Assembly: GCA_030268105.1 (NCBI GenBank) | Contig: BSDZ01000020.1 | Span: 1,504,001-1,568,000, forward strand | Direction: 5' to 3' | From: Volvox africanus | Taxonomy: Eukaryota > Chlorophyta > Chlorophyceae > Chlamydomonadales > Volvocaceae | Length of the DNA stretch: 64,000 bases | Shown: positions 35,813 to 47,547 of the stretch, in pieces | Layout: the number at the start of each line of letters is the position of its first letter | Position numbering within the stretch: the first letter of the stretch is position 1 | Notes under the pieces: model-generated | The model's input: the letters and a program-made list of their open reading frames with translations, nothing else | What the model was told of the DNA's origin: nothing | Databases searched by the model: none | Position numbers and translations under genes: made by a program

Positions 35813-38652
35813 TCAGTACGGCACCAGCATTAGAGCCGCCGGTGCCAGCAGTGCAATTCCGGCCACCGCCGCCGTTGAAGCCAGCGCTTCCCATGAGGCC
35901 GCTGCCACCGCCGCCGTTGCCGCGGCAGCGCCGTACCATGTCACCGCCGCTAATAGTACGGCATCTGTTAGATACTTAAGCACCGAGCCCAAATACGTCA
36001 TCCGGCTGGCGCTACCACCATTGCCATCCGCGCAAGCTCTGCACGATGCGATGACACAGGAGCAGTAGTTCCTGTACCGCTGCCAGGAGATTGCAAAGGC
36101 ACGTGCCACCATCGCGGCTACGTGAGCCATCGGAGGTAAGATCACGCCGTCCAGCTCCCACGATCCCCACAGTGCGCCATCACGGCACACACATGCCGCA
36201 GCCAGTACTGCCCAGAACAAACCTCGCCGCAGCAGCTGCTGCTGTGGCAGTGACTGATGGGGGGATGAAGCCACAGCCGCTGAAGCCGGAACCTTTGCCT
36301 GGTCCACATGCTTCTTCGCAACCAGCTCGTCGCTCAGATGCGGCTGGGCCAATCCGCATGCGACGTCAACGTCCCGCAGAGCAACGGCAGCTACGGTTGG
36401 GTCAACGCCCGTGTGCACGTCAGCAAGCCGCTCAACGGCACTGACGTCCTGTGTGGCGGTGAAAAGAGCCTCATCCGTCGCGGTCTCCGAGGCAATCGAC
36501 GGAGATGCCGGAGATGTCGGCGATCCAATCGACGCCGCCGCCGCCGCCAGGTTGACGGAGGCGCCGTCCTCGCCCAGCAGCGTCAGCCCCCGCGCCACGG
36601 CGGTTTGCAGCAGTGTGGCCAGGCAGGCGAACATGTCGTTGTCGCGAAGAAACGCCACCATCTGAGCTAGGACGGACTGGTAGTGGGACAACTCATCCAC
36701 ATTGCCGTAGGCTCCGTCGGCGGTGTACGGAGGGCTGGCGGCAACATGCGGCGTACGAGCAGTGGTAGCCGCCACCTCTCTGTCCCCTCCAGCAACGGTC
36801 TCAGCGGCCGGCAGGCTCTCCAGCAGGAAGCCGAAGTCGTGGGCGAAGGGACGGAAGTGGTGCGTCCAGGCCCAACTCAGGGCGGCCTGTGCGGTGGAGG
36901 AGGATAGGGGCTGCGTGAAGGTGGAGGCAGCTAAGACGGGTCGGCGAACGGGAAGACGAAGCCGCGCTCATAGCTGGGTGTAAGGGGGTGGGGAGAAGGG
37001 GCCGGGAAGACGTGCCACCAAGGGGGCCAGGAGAAACCCTCACAACCGAACCTCACCCATCCTACCGCACCGCCGCCGCGCGCACAGTACCTGCAGCTTC
37101 GGGGGCAACAGGTCGACGGGTGTGCGGAACGCGTCCGGGTCGTACGGCAGGACGGAGTGGTTGGCGGGCAGGGCCTCATGCATCATGCGCCACAGCAGCC
37201 TGCATGCATCATCCAGCAATCAAGAGGTTCGGACGCACGGCCGGAAGGGGCTGGCTGTTGATTCCAGGTTTCAGGTCGCAGCTCGGGACTTGTGAGCGCA
37301 TGTCCGACCCCTTCCGTTCCTCCGCTCCAGCACGTCGTGGCCCCTCACCCCTCACCCTCCAAACCTATCTCGCTACCAGGGGCCCAAACCCGCACCCACC
37401 GATGTGCCTCGTCCCGTGCGGCCTGCGGCAGTCCCATCAGCGGGGCCGGGTCCTGGAACGACTCCAGGGTTGGAACACCCTGTACGGCAGTACCGCACGG
37501 CCTGTTTTGTTACGTAAGCGGACAGTGTTGTGCAAACGCACACATACGACATACCGGGTGACCCGCCCCGCCCCCTCATTTGACTCCGGTTCTTACTCCT
37601 CACCTGGTCCCCCGTCAGGATGCACGACGTCACTCCAGGGGCGTCCGCGTGTAGGCGCAACCTGGCGACGGCGCGGCAGATCGGGGGGGGGGGGTTCGGC
37701 GGTGGGCACGATGATGATGATGTGGATGATGTGGAGGAAAAGGAGGAGGAGAAGGAGGATAGAAATCGGGAAAACACAGCGGCATAACTGTCACAAAGGA
37801 GCCGATCACGCAGTGTGTGGCAACATGACGTTCCTCTCTCCGCATGTCGTGCGCATCTGTGCGCTGTACGGGCAGGCACCCGAGATCGGCAGCTACCCTA
37901 ACATAAACTAACTACGGCGTGAGCTCGGCCATGACCTGATGTACGGCACTCCCCGACCCATTTTGAAAACCGACACCAGGCAGCTCGTTACGAAACGAAA
38001 AAGGCTGATTGACGCCGGCGGTGTCCTTGGCAATAAGGCGAGAACGACACATTTAACGATAACGAGGACAATTATGTGTTCGGATGAAGGCGTAAACCCT
38101 AAAACCCTAATATGCGCCGTACCTGCATGATGTTGTGCAGGGGCGCAGTTCAAAATTGCGAACCCAACCAAATTCATATTCCGCCTGTAAAGAAACAAAC
38201 CTGGTTCTGGCAGCACCACCCCCTCCCGGCGTCAACTTGACCACTTCGTCACACACCACCACGCCCTCGCAGACCGCAAGCAGCCGCGAGCAGCAAAGCG
38301 GTGCGGCGGCTGCCAAGCCTGCGTCGCGGCTGTTGGCGACGATGCAATTGGCGGCTTCACTCACGTCATCACCATTAGCAGTCGTCGACAAGGCGGCAGT
38401 ACGGATGCACATGGCGGCCCGCACCTCCAGTACTTCCGCCGGGTCCCCGACAGGAAATGTGGGCGGCCAGGCGATCGAAAACACAGTGCGCGCGCCGGCG
38501 ATATTGCTGGCGAAATCGCCGCCGTTGATGTCGATGTTGGCGCTGGAGGACGTATCGAGCATACGGTCCACGATTGCGGCAATCGGCTCGCCAACAAGTG
38601 AGGAAGCATGATGCTCGATGGTGGGCCTCGAAGACGATAGATTGATAGGCAT
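35813..38652 (-). CDS. Unrecognised Ala-rich membrane protein, paralogue B (model incomplete)
   Basis: Mirror of paralogue A: exon from 38652 (ATG, MPINLSSSRPTIEHHASS) to about 38107, then 37661-37604, 37479-37400, 37199-37091 and 36886-35813. The middle exons are virtually identical to A because they lie in the inverted arm. The last exon agrees with A as far as GEDGASVNLAAA, then is different in sequence (ASIGSPTSPASPSIASETA; RDVDVACGLAQPHLSDELVA) but becomes recognisably related again at the end (LKYLTDAVLLAAVTWYGAAA against MEHIADAVLFGAVTWCGAAA). It is shorter than A. The first exon shares IAWPPTFPVG, CCSRLLA and a V-x-DE block with A. Hydrophobic Ala-rich stretches again suggest membrane insertion. 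Function unknown; exons between 38107 and 37661 are not resolved. Confidence 0.6.
36543..38026 (-). repeat. Inverted-duplication arm B
   Basis: Reverse-complement partner of 26726-28223; 8.3 kb separates the arms. Coordinates of matching exons add to 64766 up to the microsatellite length difference. A CCCTAAAACCCTAA telomere-type motif lies about 70 bases outside the arm, at 38095-38110. Confidence 0.95.
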
Positions 38653-40039
38653 GGGGAACACCTGATTGCTAGCACAGCTGCTGTATTCGGAAGATTTTGG
38701 TATAGAAGTTTTGAGAGATGAAGGAGGCGAAGTAGTTGAAGTGGCTTGTGCTCTATCTTTTGCGAGCCTAGCAAGGCGGCCTCGTTGGTTACTCGGATGT
38801 TGTGAGTCTCCCGATAGGCCTTGTCATTACAACAAGCTAATCTGTCCGTCCGGAAATCGCAGTTTATTTGCGATGTTCTGCTTGTTTCAGTGTTATGATT
38901 ATATGAGCTATGATTTAGACGCATTCCAATAAGTTACCGGACGAGCTATGCTTTTACCATGCGTTGCACATCGTTCACCGTGGCGGGACGTGATGAGGAC
39001 CGAAATTTGAACAATTCGTATAATAACGCTTGTGAGCGAAGAAACTCAGGAATGCTGTCTTGTTGTCTTTCGATTACGTTGTATTAGTGTTAAAAGAGTT
39101 TGTGAGAGAGCTCCAGCAAGCTTGGGCACAATCGGTATACCTCCACCCACTAGGCGCCCCCTCATCAGCCTCCAACTATGCACACCTGAGGTTTGCCATC
39201 ATATTGTTTCTTATAAATAATACATACAATTGCTGTGTATCGTGCACATTCTACTTATGGCACGCAGTTTCCGTATAATCGACCTAATCATCAACGCGGC
39301 TTCCTTTAGCGACCCATGGGTCAGCAGAAACGGAATACGCACACCTCTTTGTGCATCGCGACGCCCAACTGCAAGGATTAAAAAGGCATTTCTTGCTTAC
39401 GCGTTGATTCACACGGCAATCGGTAGCATCGTTTTCCTGCAATATTCCGAGCATGGACGTACGAGTTACACGGCATCAAGCTTTCTGATAAACAATTGGT
39501 TGTATCAACGGCTACTTGCGTCGAACTTGATGAAATGACACAAAAAGTACTTCCCTATAAATGAAATGACACAAAAACTACTTGAAACATCTTTCCTATA
39601 AGTTTTACACGGTTAAGCATGGCACTGTATCGTCAGCAGGTACCCCGCCTTAGATTGGCGGGGAAACCCGTTCACAAGAATTCCCCAAGCAAACCCCAAA
39701 AGAGACTGCGGAGGACGCGTAAGCTATTCTCGTTCGCTCCGGAACCCAGGCTAACATAAGATCCGGAACCCAGATCCGGAACCCAGATGCCAACAAAACC
39801 CAGTTTCGGCTGGGGAGGCCGGCCCAGGTGTGGCCGCCCGCCGGCCCCTTCCTGTCCTTCACACCCTCCACCGCCATATTGCGTCCATCCAGCACCTTAA
39901 GGCTTCCTGATAGTTTTCTCATGTCATGTCGGGGATCCCATGCTGCAAAACCACTTATTCAGACACACGTGAACGCATAACCGTCAACGGTCAACGGTCC
40001 ACCGTATCCGCAGTCATGATATAGTTATGGTCGTAGGGA
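38653..40039. other. Intergenic, no gene supported
   Basis: Upstream of paralogue B and downstream of the TBC gene. Holds small direct repeats (GATCCGGAACCCA units near 39750-39790). Open frames here lack any family or splice evidence. Confidence 0.5.
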
Positions 40040-40044
40040 TTACA
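40040..40044 (-). terminator. TGTAA poly(A) signal for the TBC gene
   Basis: TTACA on the plus strand, 160 bases past the TBC stop at 40205. Confidence 0.45.
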
Positions 40045-40204
40045 GAGCGCTCCGAACTCGGATGTATTCCCGGCAGGTCAACCTCATCTTTGACCATCTT
40101 TGGCCAAATCCATCCATCACGTACCCAGATCTAGGTCATGAAACCTCACGCCGTTCACGTGCCAGGGTACCAACAAAACCTCAAGACACGTCACCCGTGA
40201 ACCT

Positions 40205-43200
40205 TCACCCGTCCGACCCCGCTCCCGGGAACAACACCGCCTGCAACAGCGGTACGGCGCGCAGCTGCGTGATGTCTGATAGCGCCGAAACCACCTCGCT
40301 TGGGGAGGTGCACGACAGCAGCACGTGACGCCTGCGTGTGAAAACGTGTAGGGGTAAGCGTCAAGTGAATCTGTATGTGCATGTGTTTGTGTATGTACGG
40401 CAAAACACGTTTACCACGCCGGGCAGGGAGGGGGGATGACTAAAACACATGAAAAATGAAACCATTCATAGAGCCAAGGTACAAGTAGGGGGGTATGAGC
40501 GGCAAAAAGCTTTCGAGAAAAACGGGCGGCTGCAACATGATGGGGACTGGGGCAACTTTTCACAACCCCTTCGTGAAGCCTAGTGCCAGATGAGGTGTCC
40601 TGCTGGTGATGGTGTCCTACTGTATCCTCTGTATCATGGTTGGGTTGGGGTTGAGATTTGCGTTCCCATCAAGTAAGATGGTAAAGACGAAGGTGCAGCG
40701 GGGTCAGGGGGCAACCCGAAGCTCATTTCGGGTGAACGACGAATCCGTCCTCACTGCTGCCAACACTAAACCAACAACCAACTTTGAGAGCCCGGCACTG
40801 AGCCCAAGCCTGGCACGAGTGGTCCCCACTCCTGGTTCGTTGTTAATTGTAACCCAAAACCTTGAACCTAAAACCCAAAACCAAAAAACCGTCATCAAAA
40901 CCTTGAGCCATAAGCCCCTTGGGGACTCCCTCTCTCGCCTGAAGCACAGCACTGCGGCCGCCAGCAGCGGCAGGGGTAGGAGGGAGTCGAGTCCGATGAT
41001 CCGGTCCCATAACAACAACACCTGCGTAGAGCAGGCAGTCCAGGGAGGGAGGACAGTAAGGCAGGGCGGAGAGGGCGCGAGGGGCGATAGGAAGGGGGGG
41101 AGGGAGGACAGTAAGGCAGGGCGGAGAGGGCGCGAGGGGCGATAGGAGGGGGGGAGGGAGGACAGTAAGGCAGGGCGGAGAGGGCGCGAGGGGCGATAGG
41201 AGGGGGGGAGGGAGGTATAGTTGTATGTGCATGGAAGCTATACCTGAAATACCTGTGAACATCAAATGGTGAATTATGAAAGTGACAACAAAAAAATATG
41301 TACGGCAATGTTGAGGAGGTCCGAAGCGGATAAGAAGCAGAAAAACAACCATCGCTGTTCCCATCACCTCAAGAGAGGAGAGGAGAGAGGAGAGGAGAGG
41401 ACGGTGGGTATGGTTTCTTCACTCATCCCTTCCCCACTTACCTCCTGCACGGGTAAGGCCCCCGAGAAGGCGTTTGTGATCCAGGGAAGGGCCAGCGTGA
41501 CCGGCAACAACCCCAACCGACACAGGTGCGTCACTAGCTGAGGATCAAGCTCCTGCGCGCAACGTTTTTTGCGCATCGGTGGTTATTCAGTTAATTCAAT
41601 ACTTTATAGTACATCAGTTTGGGGACTAAAAATCCAGTTATTTCTATTATGTCGTGAGATTTGCGGTACGATGTCGGTGTGGCTTACTGCTTTGGCTTAG
41701 TAATGTGATCTGCGTATGGCTGGGGCCCTCGCCCAGACCAGTGAGAGCAAACACATACACATATACACATACACATTCACATACTTGGCGGAGAACGAAC
41801 GATACATCATATTGGACGTATTCCACCAGAACAAATTAAAGCATTTAAGACAGACGGACAGAGGGACAGACTGACCGATGCACCGACCTGCATTAAGGCC
41901 TCAAACACCCGAAGGAGTCCCGGCAGTGCGGGGGAGGGCGGCCCGCAGGCGCTCAGAGAATGCAGCTTGCTCCAGTACCTGGCAGTTAAGGCAGTTGGGT
42001 CGGTTGAGGAAGTTATGGTCCTTTCGCACTAAGAGCCCCAAGTTTAAGGGAGGGGGCCGAGCCAAGAAGCAGGACGTGGTGTTAAGTGGGGCTTATTGGA
42101 CGAGCCAGCGCGCGCGCGCACAAACCGCGAGAAAGGGGGGAGGGGGGAGGATGCGTGCCCGGCAGTTGCAGGTTAAGTGCGGTTAACCGACGGCGTCTTA
42201 GTTCAGGGCCTTATCTGGTCTTATGTGGGCCTTACGAAACATAATTGCGTGAAGTATCACGGGTGTTGCTTGATATCGCCGTACCTGCAGTACAGCGCGC
42301 GGAACATGTAGTACGATGACGCCGGATTGTCATACATGTAACACAGCGGCGCCGCTAGCAGAGAGATTCCTCGGAAGGGCATGACGCCGCTGGCTGGATA
42401 GTACGGCAATACGGGCCGATGGTCCTTTCTGCCGCCAGCGCCATCACCGGTAGTCTTACTTTGACCGGCCTCTGCCATATCCCTTCCCCCGTCGCCTGTC
42501 GCTGCCGCTGTTGCCGGGGTTGGCGTCGGTACCGCCAGTACGGCATGTACGGCATTTGTGGCATGAAGTTGCGCCAGGGGCGGTGCTGATAGGCGCTTGG
42601 AGATATTTATATCCCGCTGGAATGCAACAAGTACGGCACTGTGGTACGGAACGGCAAATCACCAACGGCAACGGAATGTTACCGTTTGACCGATAAGGGT
42701 CCGGCACCACCACTGAGATTTTGAATTACTAACGGTGTGGATCCACCGTGCAGATGGTACGACAGGATATGGCGGAACGTACGATGCTCAAGAATACCTA
42801 TGCCACAGGTACCGCCATGCTCGGATGTGTCAGTCTGGGTTTAACATGTAAGTATTTTATCTGTTTAGGTCCAGCGACCCACGGGTCACTTCCACAACCA
42901 TAACATCGTATACGCAGCCGAGTCAGCGGCCTTGTTGGTCAAGTAATGTACGGCATATTGTACCACAGCGTTCATTAGCAGTATGCCCGTTGTGCATGTC
43001 CCCGCACCCCCAGATACCCTCACGCCACATACCCACCGCACCGACTCCTCGAAGAGGAAGAAGGCCTCCGAGTCTCCGACCATAGGGCCCACGTCTTCCG
43101 ATACCACGATATCCAACAGCAGCGGTTGCTCCAGAACCTGTACGGAGAGCAGCCCAGAAGTTTTCAGAATGGGTGGCAGTCGAGAGCAAACAGGCGGGGT

Positions 43201-45584
43201 GAAGGGCGGGGAAGGGCGGGGAGCTGGAGAGAAAAACACAGCCCTGCCGTGTGTGTGTATGTGAGCGTGCATGTGAACGTGTGTGTTTGCGCGCATCTGC
43301 ATAAGCTCCATTTGCGATGTTCAATATCAGATCATATAATAATATGATAATATAAATGAAAATATAATAAAAAACATAAATAATATAACATAATATAAAT
43401 GAAAGTTTATATTTGTATCCATTATTTTGAAAAAAAAGTATCTATTATTGCGTTAGCTGCTTTCTTCAGCACCCTCTACATCTGTCGTTATCCATACAGC
43501 CATGTGGCGGATGTGAAGGAATAAATGCGATACCTGTGTGCAAAGCCGTTCAAACTGCACCGCATACTCGGCTCCGAAACTTGATTCCGAGCTCCCAGGA
43601 CCCGTCCCGCCGCCACCACCGCCGCTACTGGCATTGCCGCTGGGGCAGGCTGCGTGCGATGACCCCACCGCCGCCTTGATCGCCGCCGCCAGCATGGGCC
43701 GCCGCAGCCCCAGCGCCGTCTCCCACACCGCCGCGCGAACGCCATGCGGTACACCAAATACGGAAAAAGTGGCGGCGCCGCGGACACTGCCCTCCAAAAC
43801 CACTGCTCGCGCAGCCGCCACCTTCACATCCCGAAACCATGGCAGTGCACGATCGTCGACCCCGACCTGCATGTGCCAGGCAAAAAATTTATGATTTGTT
43901 TAAATATGTTTTTTGAAAATATTCTGAATGTACAACAGCAATTTGAAACATGAACCCATTTGGTTCCATTTCAAGCCATTTTCTTCTCAAAGGTTTAAAT
44001 AATTATTAATTGGTCGATTTAACTATCCCGAAGAAGACTGACCCTGATACATCTTCCATTGTGGAAATAACTGAAGACTCGGACAGCTTTACTTTCTACT
44101 CGAAATCTCACCCCCAAGGTTTTAGCCACAAATAATGTAATATATTAGTTATATACTCTTCATCTTGGACACAGGCGCACACCTCAGACCTCTCATTAAG
44201 CAAACGGTAAAATTATATACTTAACGTGTCGTTGTCGAGGATGTAGATCTCGAAAGAAGCCCCGCAGCCAGGACAGTTTGGGGGCAGGCCAGGGCAAGGA
44301 GGCCAATGCTGGAAGCCCGGACATAAGGCCCATCGTGCGAGGCAGCGCCGAAACCCAGCCCAGTGTCCCTTCCTGCCCCGTGCCACCACCGCCGCCGCCG
44401 ACGGCGCTGCCAGCAACACCGCCTCGTCCCGTCTGACTCAGCGGCATCCAGTCCTGCGTGCATCCGGAATTTAAAATCACAAATTGGATCCAGATTATGG
44501 ATTGCATTATTGGTTACTTCAACTCGTTTCTTCAATTTACATTAGGATCCACTCTTTGAAATCTGCGCTACCATAAACTGTAAAAAGGCGAATGACACCA
44601 ACTGAATCAACTAACCAGCTAAGGTTTGTTTTATTTTATGGGTAGTGATAGGGAGGGGGAAAGTAAGATAAAAGCAGGAGAAATGAAAACCCTGTGCGGA
44701 TGATCGCCGTACCAGTTTGGCGAGTTGTTGTTGCGGCAGGGAGGGTGCGCTTGCTATCGCTAGCGCCACAGCAAAATCCATAGGGCCCAGCAGACACAGG
44801 CCCTGGAGCGACGGCGGCAGGCGGGGATACTCCAGGGGTGGTCCGCTGCGGACGCCCGCCAGCTCAGAGGGACTTATGCCTGCATAAAACGTACGTCAAG
44901 CGGGGAGCCCTGCAGTTGACCCAGGTAACCATGTGTGTGTGTGTATGTGTGTGTATGTGTGTGTTTGTGTGCGCGAACGGCTAAGAAAGGGGAGAAAGGC
45001 TGGGACGAAGTTTTGGGTACGAATAGATAGCAGCGGATCCCAAGGCGTCGTATAACGATGCATAGGGCCCGTTGGCGGCGGATGCGGGGTAGGGGTCTTC
45101 CCCTCCGCCAGAGTAATACCTGCCTCATTCCCGTACCTCCCGCGAGCAAGCGCTCCATTTGAGCTGACGTACAGGGAGGCCGCAGTAGCGGCCATTCTAC
45201 CATTAGCTGTAGCTCTCGTAATCGCTGCAGCAGAGCGCGCTGTAGCAACGTGCGTGCGGCGCAGAGCGGCTCCGGCAACTGATGGCGTCCTCGCGGAGTG
45301 TGAGGGGCCAGTGCATTGGGTTACAAATGTGCTTTGCATTAGGGTGAGTACAGGACACAGTACGTAAGGGCCTGTACGACATAAAGTAGATATGGATGGA
45401 CAGTGCTGAGGTAGGATACGATGTTAGGGGATCTCCTGTGCAGCATGATGGGTACGGATGAGGGCAGAACCCCAGCGGCGCTTGCCACCGGTGACGGCGC
45501 ACTCACTCTTGGCTCCGAGTCCACGTACGGCACTGTGGCATCCATCGTCGCGTTCGCCAAATACGGTGAAAAGGCCAGTCGGGC
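40205..45584 (-). CDS. TBC1D19-like TBC-domain protein (predicted Rab-GAP family)
   Basis: Exons in order: 45584-45507, 45278-45137, 44879-44713, 44453-44226, 43866-43534, 43137-43033, about 42464-42285, 41978-41888, 41552-41442, 41021-40939, 40331-40205; all phases agree except the unresolved join between 43033 and 42464. The TBC domain runs from VFGVPHGVRAAVWETALGL through LLLDIVVSEDVG and GDSEAFFLFEESV, then GVMPFRGISLLAAPLCYMY, RALYCRYWSKLHSLS, LRVFEALMQELDPQLVTHL, PWITNAFSGALP and VLLLWDRIIGLDSLL. The C-terminus (SALSDITQLRAVPLLQAVLF) and the N-terminal LPEPLCAARTLLQRALLQRL also follow the animal TBC1D19 layout. TBC proteins usually stimulate GTP hydrolysis by Rab GTPases in membrane traffic. 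The arginine and glutamine fingers are not evident here. The true N-terminus is unresolved; an upstream exon ending at 45928 is possible. The last intron would start with GC (CAG|GCGAGA). Confidence 0.85.
41043..41212. repeat. 54/55-bp minisatellite in a TBC intron, three copies
   Basis: Units beginning GGACAGTAAGGCAGGGCGGA start near 41051, 41106 and 41160, in the intron between exons 41552-41442 and 41021-40939. Confidence 0.9.
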
Positions 45585-45928
45585 CTTATTGGCAAGTTCG
45601 TTTGCGCAGCAGAGAGATGGCAGTGCAACCGTTTTGGTTCATCAGCGCCGTTGGAGATTGACCGTTGGAAGTTGTGACATGGTAGGAGAAGCCGTCGGTG
45701 GGACAATCGCACAGTGTCGTGTCAGCAGTGGAGGCGGTGGGGGCGGCAGGAACCGTCAATGGCGATATCTAAGGATTCACGAGAATTTGTGGCTCAATAG
45801 TCGTTATGTAGCTGCAGTGCAAGGTGGGGATTCTGGTATGATCTAGTGTTAATAATATGTATAATATATATATATATATATATACATACATAAGCAGTTA
45901 TTATTCACCGGTGATCGCCGTACTGACC

Positions 45929-47547
45929 TGTAGAGCATACGACACATTGTCCAGTAGAAGTCGGTTGGACGAGGACTTGAAGTCAATTCGCGAATTTGGC
46001 TGCGGTGGGTCAGGGGCGAGGAAACGGGCCGAGAGGAGGGGTGGGGGCTGGAAATGGTCACCCGCTTTGGAGTAAGTGGGTGGAAGTCGTGGGTGTTTCG
46101 GATCCATACGGACCCGTTCGGTCCTGTGGTACACAGGGCGGGTTGATCTAGGAGAGAAGGGCCTTACAATTCCGGGATAGGGCCTTACATGTACGATGTC
46201 AGCTGCACTGCAACTTGCTCTCAGTCTCCGGCCTAACTGTATAGACTGCAGAGAAAGGTTAAAGCTATCAATACGTTTCCTCATTTCAATATGCTGAGAG
46301 TATTCGTGGTGGTGGTGGTCGTCGTGTTTGAAGTAGGAGTGTGTTTTGGGAGCAACAGATGAGGTGAGGGGAAGGGGACGGGGAAGAAAAATACACACAC
46401 ATAAGCAAACAGAAGAACACGCATGAACAAAAACGTCGCAAAAACGAACACTTTGGTCTCCCACTATGTCACTCTGAATGCGCTTGAGCACGGAAGATCG
46501 CACCTGCCGTTCGTCCCCACCGTCGCTACACTCCCGGTCGCTTCCGAGGTCCCTTGTTCGTCTTTCCGCTTTACCACCCTGCGCATTTTTTGAACACGTT
46601 TGCTGCCAGTGATTGAGTATGGCGTTTGTTCCTGTCCTGGCACCGATGTATCGACCCAATCTTCGCGCCTAACGCCCTGTGTTACTCACAGACGTAGATG
46701 ACTGTCTGCGTTCATTTAAATTTAATCTTGAATTCATGCTAATAAGCTATATAAGATTTGCTAAGTTTGCCGCAGTCAAGCTCGGTGGATATTTCGGATG
46801 TACTCCAAGGACACCACCTCACAAAAAACGCTGAATGACCCATAGATACATCATTATAAGAATTTCATAAAGAACATAACTATTAGGTTTGGATAATTTA
46901 GAAAAAAAAACTTCTAGCCTTTGTAAGGTTGAATTCAATTCAACCACCTAACCAGATTGGGTGATACCATGCTGTCACGCTCCTAAACTCCCCATGCCTC
47001 ATTAAATTTGCAATTTATAACGTGAGGAATTCAAAGTCGATGTTGTCATTATGCGCTGTCAAAGAATCCATTCTCCACGACAACTTTGCTTGGATTTGTA
47101 TCGGTCGTTTAGACTCGCGGGAGGCATTATCTGTTTTCAATAGGTATAGCTTAGATGAAAATTTTATGCGTGGCTATGTTATTTTGACCGTCACATTGTG
47201 GCAACGAGGCACTAGTACTTAGCTTTACCCCCTTTACGGTCTTCAAATCCGTACAGGATGTACAGTTACGATTCGCAGCATCAATGTCTAAACTGTGGGC
47301 TTAGAAGTTACATAACATGTGTATGGAATCTTGTCAATAGGAATAGGCTTGAACTTTCTGCCGTAACACAAAACGTCCCCATGCCGGAGTAAACCACTAT
47401 CAACGCACGCGCCACGATTACCATCTGTTCTGCTTAGTAAAAGGGTCAATGTTAAATATTGGGATTCGATTTTATAATTGATATTGGATGTTTGCTGATT
47501 GTTTTAGAAACCCACAGAACCTCCACCGAAGCGTCAGTTTCGGAAAT
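45929..47547. promoter_or_regulatory. Divergent upstream region of TBC and NAR1 genes
   Basis: The TBC gene starts on the minus strand and NAR1 on the plus strand, so both promoters should lie in this 1.6 kb. The part from 46680 to 47480 is AT-rich. An open minus frame (46659-45901) may hold 5' exon sequence of the TBC gene. No specific nitrogen-response element can be named with confidence. Confidence 0.4.

Noticed and set aside
36988..37911. 307-codon plus-strand open frame through arm B
   Set aside because: It is antisense to paralogue B and reads straight through its introns; the mirror frame in arm A is broken by stops and no third-position pattern supports it.
45901..46659. 252-codon minus-strand open frame upstream of the TBC gene
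   Set aside because: Only its last 20 or so codons before a GTCAGT donor could be coding; the rest is low-complexity without family similarity, so it is not called as a gene.
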